Part shown: piece after piece, positions 36,654 to 49,292 of the stretch | Position numbering within the stretch: the first letter of the stretch is position 1 | Layout: the number at the start of each line of letters is the position of its first letter | Assembly (NCBI RefSeq): GCF_950295315.1 | Contig: NW_026647271.1 | Location: 1-64,000 of the forward strand | Source: Erinaceus europaeus | Lineage: Eukaryota > Chordata > Mammalia > Eulipotyphla > Erinaceidae | Direction: 5' to 3' | DNA: 64,000 nucleotides | Made by a program: the position numbers and the translations under genes | Notes under the pieces: generated by a model | What the model was told of the DNA's origin: nothing | Database searches by the model: none | The model's input: only the letters and a program-made list of their open reading frames with translations

Positions 36654-38986
36654 GGAGAGGAGCTGACAGGAGAGGAGAGGAGAGGAGAGGAGAGGACAGG
36701 AGGGGACAGGAGAGGACAGGAGAGAACAGTAGAGAACAGTAGAGGACAGGAGAGGACAGGAGAGGAACTGAGAAACCCACATGGACAGAGGTAGCATACC
36801 GGCATCCAGCAAGACAGGCAGGCATGTAGGTAGCTGTAGCCGGGTTCCCTGGCTCCTGGGCGCACCTCCTCCTTTGCTCTCTTGGCTGCCAGCCCCGAGG
36901 TCCGTCGTCGGTCAGCGCTGTCCTCCAGTTCTTCGGTCCCTCGGTGCCAGGGCCCAGTGTTCTGGTTGCTGCCGCCTGACATAGTGGCTGGACAGTTGGG
37001 CTGCCCAGTGCCAGTGCGCATGCACACAGAATCCTGGGGGGGGAAAATCACAGAGGGCTCGAGAGGTTGCTAGGTCACGAGGACCCCGCCCACCCAGTTG
37101 ACCCCTAGGGAGGCAGTGGTGGTGGCAGCAGCCATGACACCCACCCTGAACTTGATCTGAGGTGTGGTGGCCAGCCACCAGAGCCAGAGCCCCAGGCAAA
37201 AGCCAGCGCAGGTGGGCAGGGCTCTGAGGCAAGCGGCACGGTGGGGGCGTGTCCGGGGGCGGGGCCGGCATCTGACAGCCCAGGGCTGGGGTCCAAGGGC
37301 CGCCAGGCCCCTGTCCAAGCAAGTGCACTGACACACAGACAGACTGACTGACTGACAGCCCCCAACCCACAGACACCCCCCAGGGCCCTGGGAGCCCTGA
37401 GCTGCCCCGGATCTGGCGGGCAGCCACCTGGACACAGGCCTCCATAGTGGAGGCCCCTGTAGACCCCGTTGCCTGCTGACAGCGGCCCTCCTGCCCCTCC
37501 CTCTACCCCTCCCCGTCCCCTTCCTCATCCTCAGAGGGACTCACTCAGGGCCCTTGGCCTAGGCAAGCCAGGGCTGCTGCTCTGGCTGCTGCAGCTGCTA
37601 TCCAGTGGGTGGCTGCAGGTATCTGGCCCTGTCAGTTCCTGATTCTTGGGACCTGCCTGCCTCCAGCTTAACCCACTCTCCAGTCCAGCCCCCTCCCCCT
37701 CCTCCGCAAGGATGCCCCCTTTTCCCCTTGCCCCCTGTCCCCCAGCTCCCCAACTGTCATCTACTGTTTGCCTCCTTTCCTGCCAGCCTGCTGCTGCCCT
37801 CCAGCCCTGGGCCAGCCCAGCTGCCATCTTCACCATCCTGCAGGGGGACCTGCCCTAACGCCCTGCCACCACAGGCACACACAGCCCTGCACCTATGCAG
37901 GGGCTCCCCTGCCTGCAGCCTGCCCCCCAAACAGTCTCCTTCTGCCCCTCAACACCCTTCTACCCCCTGTCAGGGCCCCTCACACACACCTGGGCATGAG
38001 TATCCCACACATGCACATCTCTCCCCTCCCCCTCCACTCCATTTGCACTAAGGATGGGAAGAGTCTTTTTCTCTGGGTATCCCCAGAGGAGTTGGGTCTG
38101 TCCAACGTCCTGGGGAGCCGGAACTGCAAACAATCTACAATGTAACATTTGGATCTCAGGCAACCCAATCCCAAGTGCGCTGTGCAAGCCTAGGACTGGC
38201 GAAAACACCCTACTCTGAGCACAAGGACTGCCTGGGGCAGTGGCTCCTCAGTGGACTCAGAGACAGGCAGAGGCAGACAGCGTTTTCAGGTTCAAAACCT
38301 GTACTTCCCAGAACCTGGTCCATCAGTAAGGTAAAAAAAAAAAAAAAAGGCTTTTTTTTTTTTCCACTGGCTGACTCTCCTGTGTGATGCCTGTTTCTCA
38401 GTGAAACAAGGGAAAAATCTTTTTGGGAGGGAACAGGACCAAGTTGCAGGCAGGTGGACTCCGTGGAGGGTGGATGGGTAGATGGACCATGCCCTGGCTC
38501 TAGAGCCCCAGCTGCTGTTCCAGGCGCTCTCTGATTCCAGAGATCCCCCTGTGTCTTCTCATGACACTATTTCCAAGACTGATCCTCAGGATATTGAGGA
38601 TTCAAAAAATAGACAGGTCTTATTGCTGTAAAAAGGAAATCCAGGGAGGTTGGGCGGAATGTCAGAGGGTTAAGAGGTGGTGGAGCAAACGAGGGGACAG
38701 GCAGAAGGATCTGCGGTATGGCCCCCAGACCCCCACCTGCAGGGGAGTAGCTTTACAGGGGGTGAAGTAGATCTTCAGGGGTGCTTTCTCTTCCACCTCT
38801 GACTTTCCCCTCCCCTATCCCTTTCTCTCTGTCCTATGTAAGGACAGTAACAACAACAACAATAAGAAGAAGCACAACAGTGATCAAGGAACAAAGGCAG
38901 CAAAAGGAGAATAAATGGTCTGCAGGAGCAGTGGATTCCAGGTATATGTATTGAGCACCGGCAGTGACCCTGGATGCAATAAATAA

Positions 38987-39026
<40 letters not shown>

Positions 39027-39841
39027 AAACACAGAGAAAATATACAGGTAATATACATGTACACATGTGTCGGTGTATCCACTTTGTAAATAAATGTACA
39101 TGCTTTTTGTTTATCTAGTGAAGCAGACCTGCAGGGGTCTACCTTTCTCTCACCCTTCTGTGTTTCCACTCCTCTCTCACTTTCTGTCCTATGCAAGGAC
39201 AGTAACAGCAACAACAATGATAAGAATAACCACAACAAAGTTCAGGCAACAAGGGCAGCCAAAGGGGAAAACATGGTCTGCAGGAGCAGTGGGTTCGTGG
39301 TGCAGGCCCCTAGCCCTGACAATAACCCTGGAGGCAATCAATCAGTCAATCAATTAGTCATTAGATAAAGAATACATAAATAAAAAATGCACGTATTATA
39401 CATGTATACATGTCTCTGTTTTTCTACTGAGTCAAATGAAAATGTGCTTTATTTATTTAGTGAAGCAGATCTTCAGGGGGCCTATCTTTCTCTCCCCCAT
39501 CTCTCTTTAACCTCCTCTTTCCATTTTTCTCTGTTCTCCGCAAGGACAGTAACTATCACAACAACAATAATAATATTATTAATAACCACAATATTCAAGC
39601 CACAAGGGCAGCAAAAGGGGAAAAATGGAACATAGGACCAGTGGATTAGTGGTACTGGCACTGCGCTATGGCAATAACCCTTTGTGGCAATAAATAAATA
39701 AACTAAATAAATAAAATAAATAAAGAACTCTCTGGTTCTCAAAATCTCTATCCCTCCCTTGTCTCTCAATTCTTGACTGTCCATTCCAAAAAAAAAATCA
39801 AGATAATAGAAAGCAAAGAAAAAGAAAAGAAGAAGAAGAAG

Positions 39842-39873
<32 letters not shown>

Positions 39874-40468
39874 GAAGAAGGCAAAATGAAATATCCCAAT
39901 ATTTCAAGGGGCTGCTCAGAACAATGCTTTCCTTATTATGATCCTCACAGCATACCATATTCAGAAAGGGAAAAGACACCGCGTTTTTTATAACCCAGTT
40001 TATTTAATACATTTATTCATTTATTTATTGAGGTGTTAATGTTTTACATTCGACAGAAGACAAGGGCTCTTATGCCAGAGGTCTCAAGTACCCCTAGATG
40101 GCTCTCTGCCTCTACAAAACCAATCGATCAACCCGTGCATCACTCGATCCTTCCATCCATCCATCCATCCATCCAACTATCCATCGACAATCAACCAAGC
40201 TAAGTACAAAAGGAGATATAACCTTGAATGATAAAGACAGTCAAGCCTGCACAGATACGTTGCCAACTGGGCAGTTTGGCTGAATAGGGCAGAGGAGCTG
40301 ATCCAGGGAATGTGGTGGGGCGTGTGGGTGTGGGTGCGGTGAGCAGGTGAGCCTGTGAGCTGGGTCATGTCAGGGACGCGGAGGGGGGGTGTGGGCAGCT
40401 GTCACAGGTGAAATGTCAAAAGCGCTCTAGCTGGTGATCAGGGCACCCGGAAGTGAGTAGAGAAAAGA
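36654..40468 (+). repeat. Macrosatellite unit 10 with ~260 bp internal deletion (3815 bp)
   Basis: Full ends, but the end of SINE C, its linker and the 5' part of SINE D are missing: ATAAATAAAGAACTCTCTGG near 39718 joins the C tail directly to the interior of D, where unit 9 has about 260 bp more. Both breakpoints lie in short AAATA/CTCTCTGG repeats. The G-quadruplex is broken (GTGCGGTG, 40334). Confidence 0.93.
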
Positions 40469-41998
40469 GGAGAGGAGCTGACAGGAGAGGAGAGGAGAGG
40501 AGAGGACAGGAGAGGACAGGAGAGGACAGGAGAGAACAGTAGAGAACAGTAGAGGACAGGAGAGGACAGGAGAGGAACTGAGAAACCCACATGGACAGAG
40601 GTAGCATACCGGCATCCAGCAAGACAGGCAGGCATGTAGGTAGCTGTAGCCGGGTTCCCTGGCTCCTGGGCGCACCTCCTCCTTTGCTCTCTTGGCTGCC
40701 AGCCCCGAGGTCCGTCGTCGGTCAGCGCTGTCCTCCCGTTCTTCGGTCCCTCGGTGCCAGGGCCCAGGGTTCTGGTTGCTGCCGCCTGACATAGTGGCAG
40801 GACAGTTGGGCTGCCCAGTGCCAGTGCGCATGCACACAGAATCCTGGGGGGGGGACATCACAGAGGGCTCGAGAGGTTGCTAGGCCACGAGGACCCCGCC
40901 CACCCAGTTGACCCCTAGGGAGGCAGTGGTGGTGGCAGCAGCCATGACACCCACCCTGAACTTGATCTGAGGTGTGGTGGCCAGCCACCAGAGCCAGAGC
41001 CCCAGGCAAAAGCCAGCGCAGGTGGGCAGGGCTCTGAGGCAAGAGGCACGGTGGGGGCGTGTCCGGGGGCGGGGCCGGCGTCTGACAGCCCAGGGCTGGG
41101 GTCCAAGGGCCGCCAGGCCCCTGTCCAAGCAAGTGCACTGACACACAGACAGACTGACTGACTGACAGCCCCCAACCCACAGACACCCCCCAGGGCCCTG
41201 GGAGCCCTGAGCTGCCCCGGATCTGGCGGGCAGCCACCTGGACACAGGCCTCCATAGTGGAGGCCCCTGTAGACCCCGTTGCCTGCTGACAGCGGCCCTC
41301 CTCCCCCTCCCTCTACCCCTCCCCGTCCCCTTCCTCATCCTCAGAGGGACTCACTCAGGGCCCTTGGCCTAGGCAAGCCAGGGCTGCTGCTCTGGCTGCT
41401 GCAGCTGCTATCCAGTGGGTGGGTGCAGGTATCTGGCCCTGTCAGTTCCTGATTCTTGGGCCCTGCCTGCCTCCAGCTCCACCCACTCTCCAGTCCAGCC
41501 CCCTCCCCCTCCTCCGCAAGGATGCCCCCTTTTCCCCTTGCCCCCTGTCCCCCAGCTCCCCAACTGTCATCTACTGTTTGCCTCCTTTCCTGCCAGCCTG
41601 CTGCTGCCCTCCAGCCCTGGGCCAGCCCAGCTGCCATCTTCACCATCCTGCAGGGGGACCTGCCCTAACGCCCTGCCACCACAGGCACACACAGCCCTGC
41701 ACCTATGCAGGGGCTCCCCTGCCTGCAGCCTGCCCCCCAAACAGTCTCCTTCTGCCCCTCAACCCCCTTCTACCCCCTGTCAGGGCCCCTCACACACACC
41801 TGGGCATGAGTATCCCACACATGCACATCTCTCCCCTCCCCCTCCACTCCATTTGCACTAAGGATGGGAAGAGTCTTTTTCTCTGGGTATCCCCAGAGGA
41901 GTTGGGTCTGTCCAATGTCCTGGGGAGCCGGAACTGCAAACAATCTACAATGTAACATTTGGATCTCAGGCAACCCAATCCCAAGTGCGCTGTGCAAG
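40469..41998 (+). repeat. Macrosatellite unit 11, truncated at 1530 bp
   Basis: Core-like sequence through GTGCGCTGTGCAAG, then an abrupt switch to TGAAATGTCAGAAGC, which belongs to the last ~60 bp of a diverged unit. The A/T hairpin, all SINEs, GAA, CATC and G-quadruplex modules are lost. This is the junction between the homogenised core and the old edge. Confidence 0.93.
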
Positions 41999-44900
41999 TG
42001 AAATGTCAGAAGCAATCAAGCTGGTGAGCAGGGTACCCAGAAGAGAGGAGAGACAAGAGGAGAGGAGAGGCCAGGCGAGGCGAGGCGAGGCAAGGAGAGG
42101 AGAGGAGAGGAGAGCATTGAAGAGGAGAGCAGGGGAGAGGAGAGGAGAGGAACTGAGAAACCCACCTGGACAGAGGTAGCATACAGGCATCCAGCAAGGC
42201 AGGCAGGCATGCAGGCAGCTGTGGCTTGGGCTCCCTGGCTCCCTGGTGTACCTCCTCCTTTGCTCCCTTGGCTGCCAGCCCCGAGGTCTGTCTTCGGTCA
42301 GCGCTGTCCTCCAGTCCTTCCGTCCCTCTGTGCTAGGGCCCTGGCCACCTGACCTAGTGGCAGGGCAGTTGGGCTGCCCAGTGTCAGTGCGCCTGTGCAC
42401 AGAATCCTGGCGGGGAGGGGACATCACAGAAGGCTGGAGAGGTTGCTAGGTCACAAGGACCCCGCCCATCCAGTTGACCCCTAGGGAGGCTGTGGCCATG
42501 ACACCCACCCTGAACTTGATCTGAGGGGTGGTGGCCAGCCATGAGATCCAGAGCCCCAGGCCAAAGCCAGTGCAGGTGGGCAGGGCTCTGGGGTAAGGGG
42601 AGCGGTGGGGGTGTGTCTGTGGGCGGGGCCAGCATCTGACAGCCAAGGGCTGGGGGCCAAGGGCCTCCAAGGCCCTGTCCAAGCAAGCGCACTGACACAC
42701 AGACATACTAACTGACTGAGAGCCTCCGCCCCACAGACACTCCCCCAGGGCCCTGGGAGCCCTGAGCTGCCAGGAGCTGCCCTGGGTTTGGCAGGCGGCC
42801 ACCTTGACACAGGCCTCCATAGTGGATGCCCCTGTAGACCCCATTGCCTGCTGACTGCGGCCCTCCGCCCTATTCCCCTCCCCTTCCTCATCCTCAGAGG
42901 GACTCACTCAGGGCCCTTGGCCTAGGCAAGCCAGGGCTGCTGGCTCTGGCTGCTGCAGCTGCTATCCAGTGGGTGGGTGCAGGTATCTGGTCCTGTCAGT
43001 CCCTGATTCTTGGGACCTGCCTGCCTCCAGCTCCACCCACTCTCCAGTCCAGCCCCCTCTCCCTCCTCTGCAAGGATGCCCCCTTTTCACCTTGCCCCCT
43101 GACCCCCAGCTCCCCAACAGTCATCTACTGTGTGCCTCCCTGCACTCCTGTCCTGCCAGCCTGCTGCTGCCCTCCAGCCCTGGGGACCCTAGCCCAGCCC
43201 AGCTGCCATCTCACCATCCAGCAAGGGGAAATTCCCTAACCCCCTGCCACCACACCCACACACACAACTCTGCACCTATTTAGGAGCTCCCCTGCTTGCA
43301 GCCTGCCACCCAAACAGTCTCCTTCTGCCCCTCAACCCCCTTCCGACCCCTGCCATGGCCCCACACACACACCTGGGCATGAGCAGCCCACACATGCACC
43401 TCTCTCCCCTCCCCCTCAACTCCATTTGCACTAAGGATGGGAAGAATCTTTTCGTCTGGGTGTCCCAGAGGGAGTTGGGTCTGTCCAATGTGCTGGGGAG
43501 CCAGAACTGAAAACAAACCATCTACATTGTAACATTTGGGCCTCAGGCCACCCAGTCCCAAGTGCCTGTGCAAGCCTAGGACTGGCCAAAACACCCCACT
43601 CTGAACACAAGGTCTGGCTGGGGCAGTGGCTCCTCCTGTGGACTCAGAGACAGGCAGAGTTTTCAGATTCAAAACCTGTACTTCCCAGAAGGTGGTCCTT
43701 CACTAAGGGTAAAAAAAAAACAACTTTTCTTTCTTTATTATTTTTTTTATTAGCACTGCCTGACTCTCCTGTGTGATGCCTGATCCTCAGTGAAACAAGG
43801 GAAAAAATCTTTTTGGGAGGGAGCAGGACCAAGATGCAGGCAGGTGGACTCCGTGGAGGGTGGATGGGTAGGTGCCCCATGCTCTGGCTCCAGAGCCCCA
43901 GCTGCTGTTCCAGGCGCTCTCTGATTCCAGAGATCCCCCTGTTTCTTCTCATGACACTATTTCCAGGACTGATCCTCAGGATAATGAGGATTCAAAACAT
44001 AGACAGGTCATATTGCTGTCAAAAGGAAATCCAGGGGGGTTGGGCGGTATCTCAGAGGGTTAAGTGGTGGTGGCACTAAACAAGGGGACAGGTGGAAGAA
44101 TCCGGGGAATGGCCCCCAGACCCCCACATGCAGGGGAAATCTGCACCTGGTTAAACACTCATGTTACATTGTAGGAGGACCTGGGCTCAAGACCCTGGTC
44201 CCCACCTGCAGGGGGAAATCTTTACAAGTGGTGCAGAAGTGCTGCACGTGTCTCTCTGGTTCTCAAAATCTCTACCCCTCCCTTCCCTCTCGATTCCTGA
44301 CTGTCCATTCCAAAAAATAAATCAAGATAATAGAAAGCAAAGAAACAAAAAGAAGAAGAAGAAGAAGAAGAAGAAGAAGAAGAAGAAGAAGAAGAAGAAG
44401 AAGAAGAAGAAGAAGAAGAAGGAGAAGAAGAAGGGTAAATGAAATATCCCAACATTTCAAGAGGCTGCTCTGGACAATGCTTTCCTTATTAAGATCCTCA
44501 CAGCATACCATATCCAGAAAGCGCAAAGACACCGTGATTTTTGTTGACCCAGTTTATTTTATTGATTTATTAATTTATTTATTGAGCTGTTAATGTTTCA
44601 CATTCGACAGCAGACTAGGGCTCTGATGCCAGAGGTCTCAAGTACCCCTAGATGGCTCTCTGCCTCTACCAAACCAATCAATCAACCCGTGCATCACTCG
44701 ATCCTTCCATCCATCCATCCATCCATCCATCCTTCCATCCATCGATCCATCCATCCATCCATCTATCCATCCTTCCATCCAACTATCCATCCACCAATCA
44801 ACCAAGCTAAGTACAAAAGGAGATATAACCTTGAATGATAAAGAAAGTCAAGCCTGCACAGATACATTCCCAAGTGGCCAGTTTGGCTGAATAGGGCAGA

Positions 44901-45076
44901 GGAGCTCATCCAGGGAATGTGGTGGGGGGTGTGGGTGTGGGTGGGGTGAGCAGCTGAGCCTGTGAGCTGGGTCACATCAGGTGCTCAGAGGGGGAGGTGC
45001 GGGCAGCTGTTACAGGCGAAATGTCAGAAGCGATCAAGCTGGTGAGCAGGGTACCCGGAAGAGAGGAGAGACAAGA
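41999..45076 (+). repeat. Macrosatellite unit 12, diverged, SINE cluster deleted
   Basis: It begins with a ~60 bp tail of a preceding lost unit, then its own purine tract (about 42059) rich in GGCGA. The GC-rich block aligns throughout but with many substitutions and small indels. At about 44139 the first ~105 bp of SINE A are joined directly to SINE D (CAGGGGAAATCTGCACCTGG), removing SINEs B and C. The GAA tract is the longest in the window (44351-44434), and CATC is expanded (44707-44790). Confidence 0.92.
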
Positions 45077-48000
45077 GGAGAGGAGAAGAGAGGAGAGGAG
45101 AGGAGAGGAGAGGAGAGGAGAGGAGAGGAGAGGAGAGGAACTGAGAAACCCACCTGGACAGAGGTAGCATAGAGGCATTCAGCAAGGCAGGCAGGCATGC
45201 ACGCAGCTGTGGCCCGGGCTCCCTGGCTCCCTGGTGCACCTCCTCCTTTGCTCCCTTGGCTGCCAGCCCCGAGGTCTGTCGTCGGTCAGCGCTGTCCTCC
45301 AGTCCTTCCGTCCCTCTGTTCCAGGGCCCAGGCCGCCTGACCTAGTGGCAGGGCAGTTGGGCTGCCCAGTGTCAGTGCGCCTGCGCACAGAATCCTGGGG
45401 AGGGACATCACAGAGGGCTCCAGAGGTTGCTAGGTTACGAGGACCCCGCCCATCCAGTTGACCGCTAGGGAGGCGGAGGCCATGACACCCACCCTGAAAT
45501 TGATCTGAGGGATGGTGGCCAGCCACCAGAGCCAGAGCCCCAGGCCAAAGCCAGTGCAGGTGGGCAGGGCTTGGGGGTAAGGGGTGCGGTGGGGGTGTGT
45601 CATGGGGCGGGGCCGGCATCTGACAGCCAAGGGCTGGGGCCAAGGGCCTCCAAGGCCCTGTCTAAGCAAGTGCGCTGACACATGGACACACTGACTGGCA
45701 GCCCCTGCCCCACAGACACCCCCAGGGCCCTGGGATCCCTGAGCTGCCCCGAGCTGCCCTGGGTTTGGCGGGCGGCCACCTTGACACAGGCCTCCATAGT
45801 GGATGCCCCTTTCAACCCATTGCCTGCTGACAGTGGCCCTCCCCCCCATCCCCCTCCCCTTCCTCATCCTCAGAGGGACTCACTCAGGGCCCTTGGCCTA
45901 GGCAAGCCAGGGCTGCTGGCTCTGGCTGCTGCAGCTGCTATCCAGTGGGTGGGTGCAGGTATCTGGTCCTGTCAGTCCCTGATTCTTGGGACCTGCCTGC
46001 CTCAAGTCCACCCACTCTCCAGTCCAGACCCCTCCCCCTCCGCAAGGACGCCCCCTTTTACCCTTGCCCCCTGTCCCCCTGCTCCCCGTCATCTACTGTG
46101 TGCCTTCTCTGAGCTCCTTTCCTGCCAGCCTGCTTCTGCCCTCTGTCCCTGGGGTCCCTGGGCCAGCCCAGCTACCTTCTCACCATCCAGCAGGGAAACC
46201 TGCCCTAACCCCCTTCCACCACACCCACACACAGCGCTGCACCTATTCAGGGGCTCCCCTCCCTGCAGCCTGCGCCCCAAACAGTCTCCTGCCCCTCAAC
46301 CCCCTTCCTACCCCTTCCACGGCCCCACACACACACCTGGGCATGAGCAGCCCACACATGCACTGCTCCCCTCCCCCTCCACTCCATTTGCACTAAGGAT
46401 GGGAAGAGTCTTTTTCTCTTGGTATCCCAGAGGGAGTTGGGTCTGTCCAATGTCCTGGGGTGCCAGAACTGCAAACAAACAATCTACAATGTAACATTTG
46501 CGTCTCAGGCCGCCCAATTCCAAGTGCGCTGTGCAAGCCTAGGACTGGCAAAAACTCCCCACTCTGAGCACAAGGTCTGGCTGGGCAGTGGCTCCTCCAG
46601 TGGACTCAGAGACAGGCAGAGGCAGATAACGTTTTCAGGTTCAAAACCTGTACTTCCCAGAAGCTGGTCATTAACTAGGGTAAAAAGAAAAAAAAAACTT
46701 TTTTTTCTGCCTGCCTGGCTATCCTGTCTGATTCCTGTTACTCAGTGAAAAAAGGAGAAAAATCTTTTTTTGGAGGGTACAGGTCCAAAATGCAGACAGG
46801 TGGAGTCCGTGGAGGGTGGATGGATAGGTGCCCCATGCCCTGGCTCCAGAATCCCAGCTGCTGTTCCAGGAGCTCTGTCATACCAGAGATCACCCTGTAT
46901 CATGTCATGTAACATTTTTCAGGACTGATCCTCAGGATAATGAGGATTCAAGAGCAGGTAGGTTATATTGCAGCAAAAAAGTAAATCCAGGGAGGTTGGG
47001 CAGTATGTCAGAGGGTTAAACTCTTGTGGCCCATAACCAGGGTACAGGTGGAAGAATGAGAGGTCTGCCCCCAGATCCCCATATGCGGGGGAGTTGCTTT
47101 ACAGAGGGTGAAGCAGATCTTTAGGGGGTCTAACTTTCTCACCCACTCTGTGTTTCCCCTCCTCTCTCCTTTTCCCTCTTTCCTATGCAAGGACAGTAAT
47201 GACAAGAACAACAATAATTATAATAACCATAACAATGATCAAGCAACAAGGGCAGCAAAAGGGGAACAAATGGTCTGCAGGAGCAGTAGATTCCTGGTGA
47301 AGTCACCAAGCACTGGCCATAATCCAGGAGGCAATACATAAAGAAAGAAAGTAAGAAAGAAATAATGAAAGAAAGACAAACTGATAGAGAAAAAAATACA
47401 GGTAATATACCTGTATATGTGTGTTGGTGTTTCCACTTAGTACATGTAAATGCACATTTATTTATCTAGTGAATTAGATCTGCAGGGGTCTACCTTTCTC
47501 TATTCCCTATGTCTTTCCACTCCTCTCTCCCTTTCTCTGTGTCCTATCCAACAACAGTAACAACAACAACAACTGTAAAAAATAACAAGAACAAAGTTCA
47601 GGCAACAAGGGCAGCAAAAGGGAAAAAGTGGGATGCAGGAACAGTGGTTTCGTTGTGCAGGCACCAGCCATGACAATAACCCTGGAAGCAATAAATGGAT
47701 AGATAAAAATGAATTAAATAAACCAATAAAGACTACATGAATAAAAAATACAGGTAATATACATGTATACTACATGCCTTTGTGATTCTACTTAATAAAA
47801 TGTAAATGTACTTTATTTATGTAGTGAAGCAGATCTTCAGGGGCCTGTCTTTCTCTCCCCCATCTCTCTTTCCCCTCCTCTCTCCATTTTTCTCTGTCCT
47901 CCACAAGGACAGTAACAATCACAACAAAAACAATAATAAAAATAAAAATAAAAATAATAATAACCACAGTAATCAAGCAACAAGGGCAGCAAAAGGGGAA

Positions 48001-49292
48001 AAAGTTCTGCAGGAGCAGTGGATTCCTGGTGTAGGCACTGAGCTGTAGCAATAACCCCTGGACGCATTCAATCAATAAATGAATAAATAATACAGGTAAT
48101 ATACATATATATGTCCCTGTGTGTTTCCACTGAGTAAATGTAAATGCTCTTTTATTTATTTATTCATTTATTCATTTATTTATTTATTACCTATCCAAGA
48201 AAATTTCTTTTCATTGCTAAAAAATGCCACATTAAGGGTACCAGGTGGTTCCTCACCTGGTAAAGCACTCATAGTGCACGAGGACCTGGGTTCAATACCC
48301 TGGTCCCCACCTGCAGAGGGAAATCTTTACAAGTGGTGCAGAAGTGCTGCAGGTGTCTCTCTGTTTCTCAAACTCTCTATCCCTCCCTTCCCTCTCAATT
48401 ACTGACTATTTATTCCAATCACTAAATCAAGATAATTGAAAGTAAAAAAAAAAAGAATAGAAAAAGAAAAGAAAATGAAATATCCCAACATTTAAAGGTG
48501 CTGCTCAGGACAGTGCTTTCCTTGTTAAGATCTTCACAGCATATCATATCAAGAAAGGGCAAAGACACCATGTATTTTTAACCTAGTTTATTTAATTTAT
48601 TTATTCATTGAGGTGTTAATGTTTTACATTCGACAGCAGACTAGGACTCTGATGCCAGAGGTCTCAAGTACCCCTAGATGGCTCTCTGCCTCTACAAAAC
48701 CAATTGAACAACCCGTGCATCATTCCACCCATCCATGGGTTGCATTGGATCGACCTTCTCGTGGTGCATCCCATGAGTACCCATTTATTGGGGAAACTGA
48801 CGATCCTTCCTAGCCGACTGAATCCACATGGATCCCAGTCACTTTCAAAGCCAGCAACAAGCAGACATCAGGCTCAACCTGAAGCTGTTGACTGGCTATG
48901 GAAGAAGGGCAAACGCTAGAAGAAGAATTCCATCCATTCATCCATCCATCCATCCATCCATCCATCCTTTCTTCCTTCCATCCATCCATCCATCCAACTA
49001 TCCATCCACCAAGCAACCAAGCTAAGTACAAAAGGAGATATAACCTTGAATGATGAAGACAATCAAACCTGCACAGGTAGGTTGCAAAGTAGCCAGTTCA
49101 GCTGAATAGGGCTGAGGGGCTGATCCAGGGAATGTGTTGGGGGGTGTGGGTGTGGGTTGGGTGAGCCTGTGAGCCTGTGAGCTGGGTCACATCCGGGGCA
49201 GGGAGGGTCTTAAGGGGATGTGGTATGCTGTCACTGGAGAACTGTTACAAGTGCTGGAGCTCGTGAGCAGGGCACCAGGAATAGAGGACAAG
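45077..49292 (+). repeat. Macrosatellite unit 13, diverged, full layout
   Basis: All modules are present in order: nearly pure GGAGA tract (45077-45140), GC-rich block, hairpin remnant (46681-46707), SINE A (about 46990-47340), SINE B, SINE C, SINE D (about 48240-48440) without GAA tail, CATC with an insertion, and a broken G-quadruplex (49138-49163). It is useful as an outgroup for polarising changes in the core units. Confidence 0.92.
48735..48928 (+). mobile_element. ~190 bp insertion within CATC repeat of unit 13, probable retroposon
   Basis: This sequence, absent from every other unit, interrupts the tetranucleotide repeat between CCACCCATCCATGGG and ATTCCATCCATTC. It is non-repetitive inside (for example TGGATCGACCTTCTCG, AAGAAGGGCAAACGC) and ends in AGAAGAAGAA, like a GAA-type tail. 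Short CCATCCA flanks could be target duplication or merely the host repeat. I have a vague recollection of similar repeats in hedgehog DNA but cannot name the family. Confidence 0.5.

Noticed and set aside
1..41998. CRISPR array or other prokaryotic direct-repeat system
   Set aside because: Repeat size (4 kb), SINEs, ERV sequence and vertebrate-type microsatellites show mammalian DNA.
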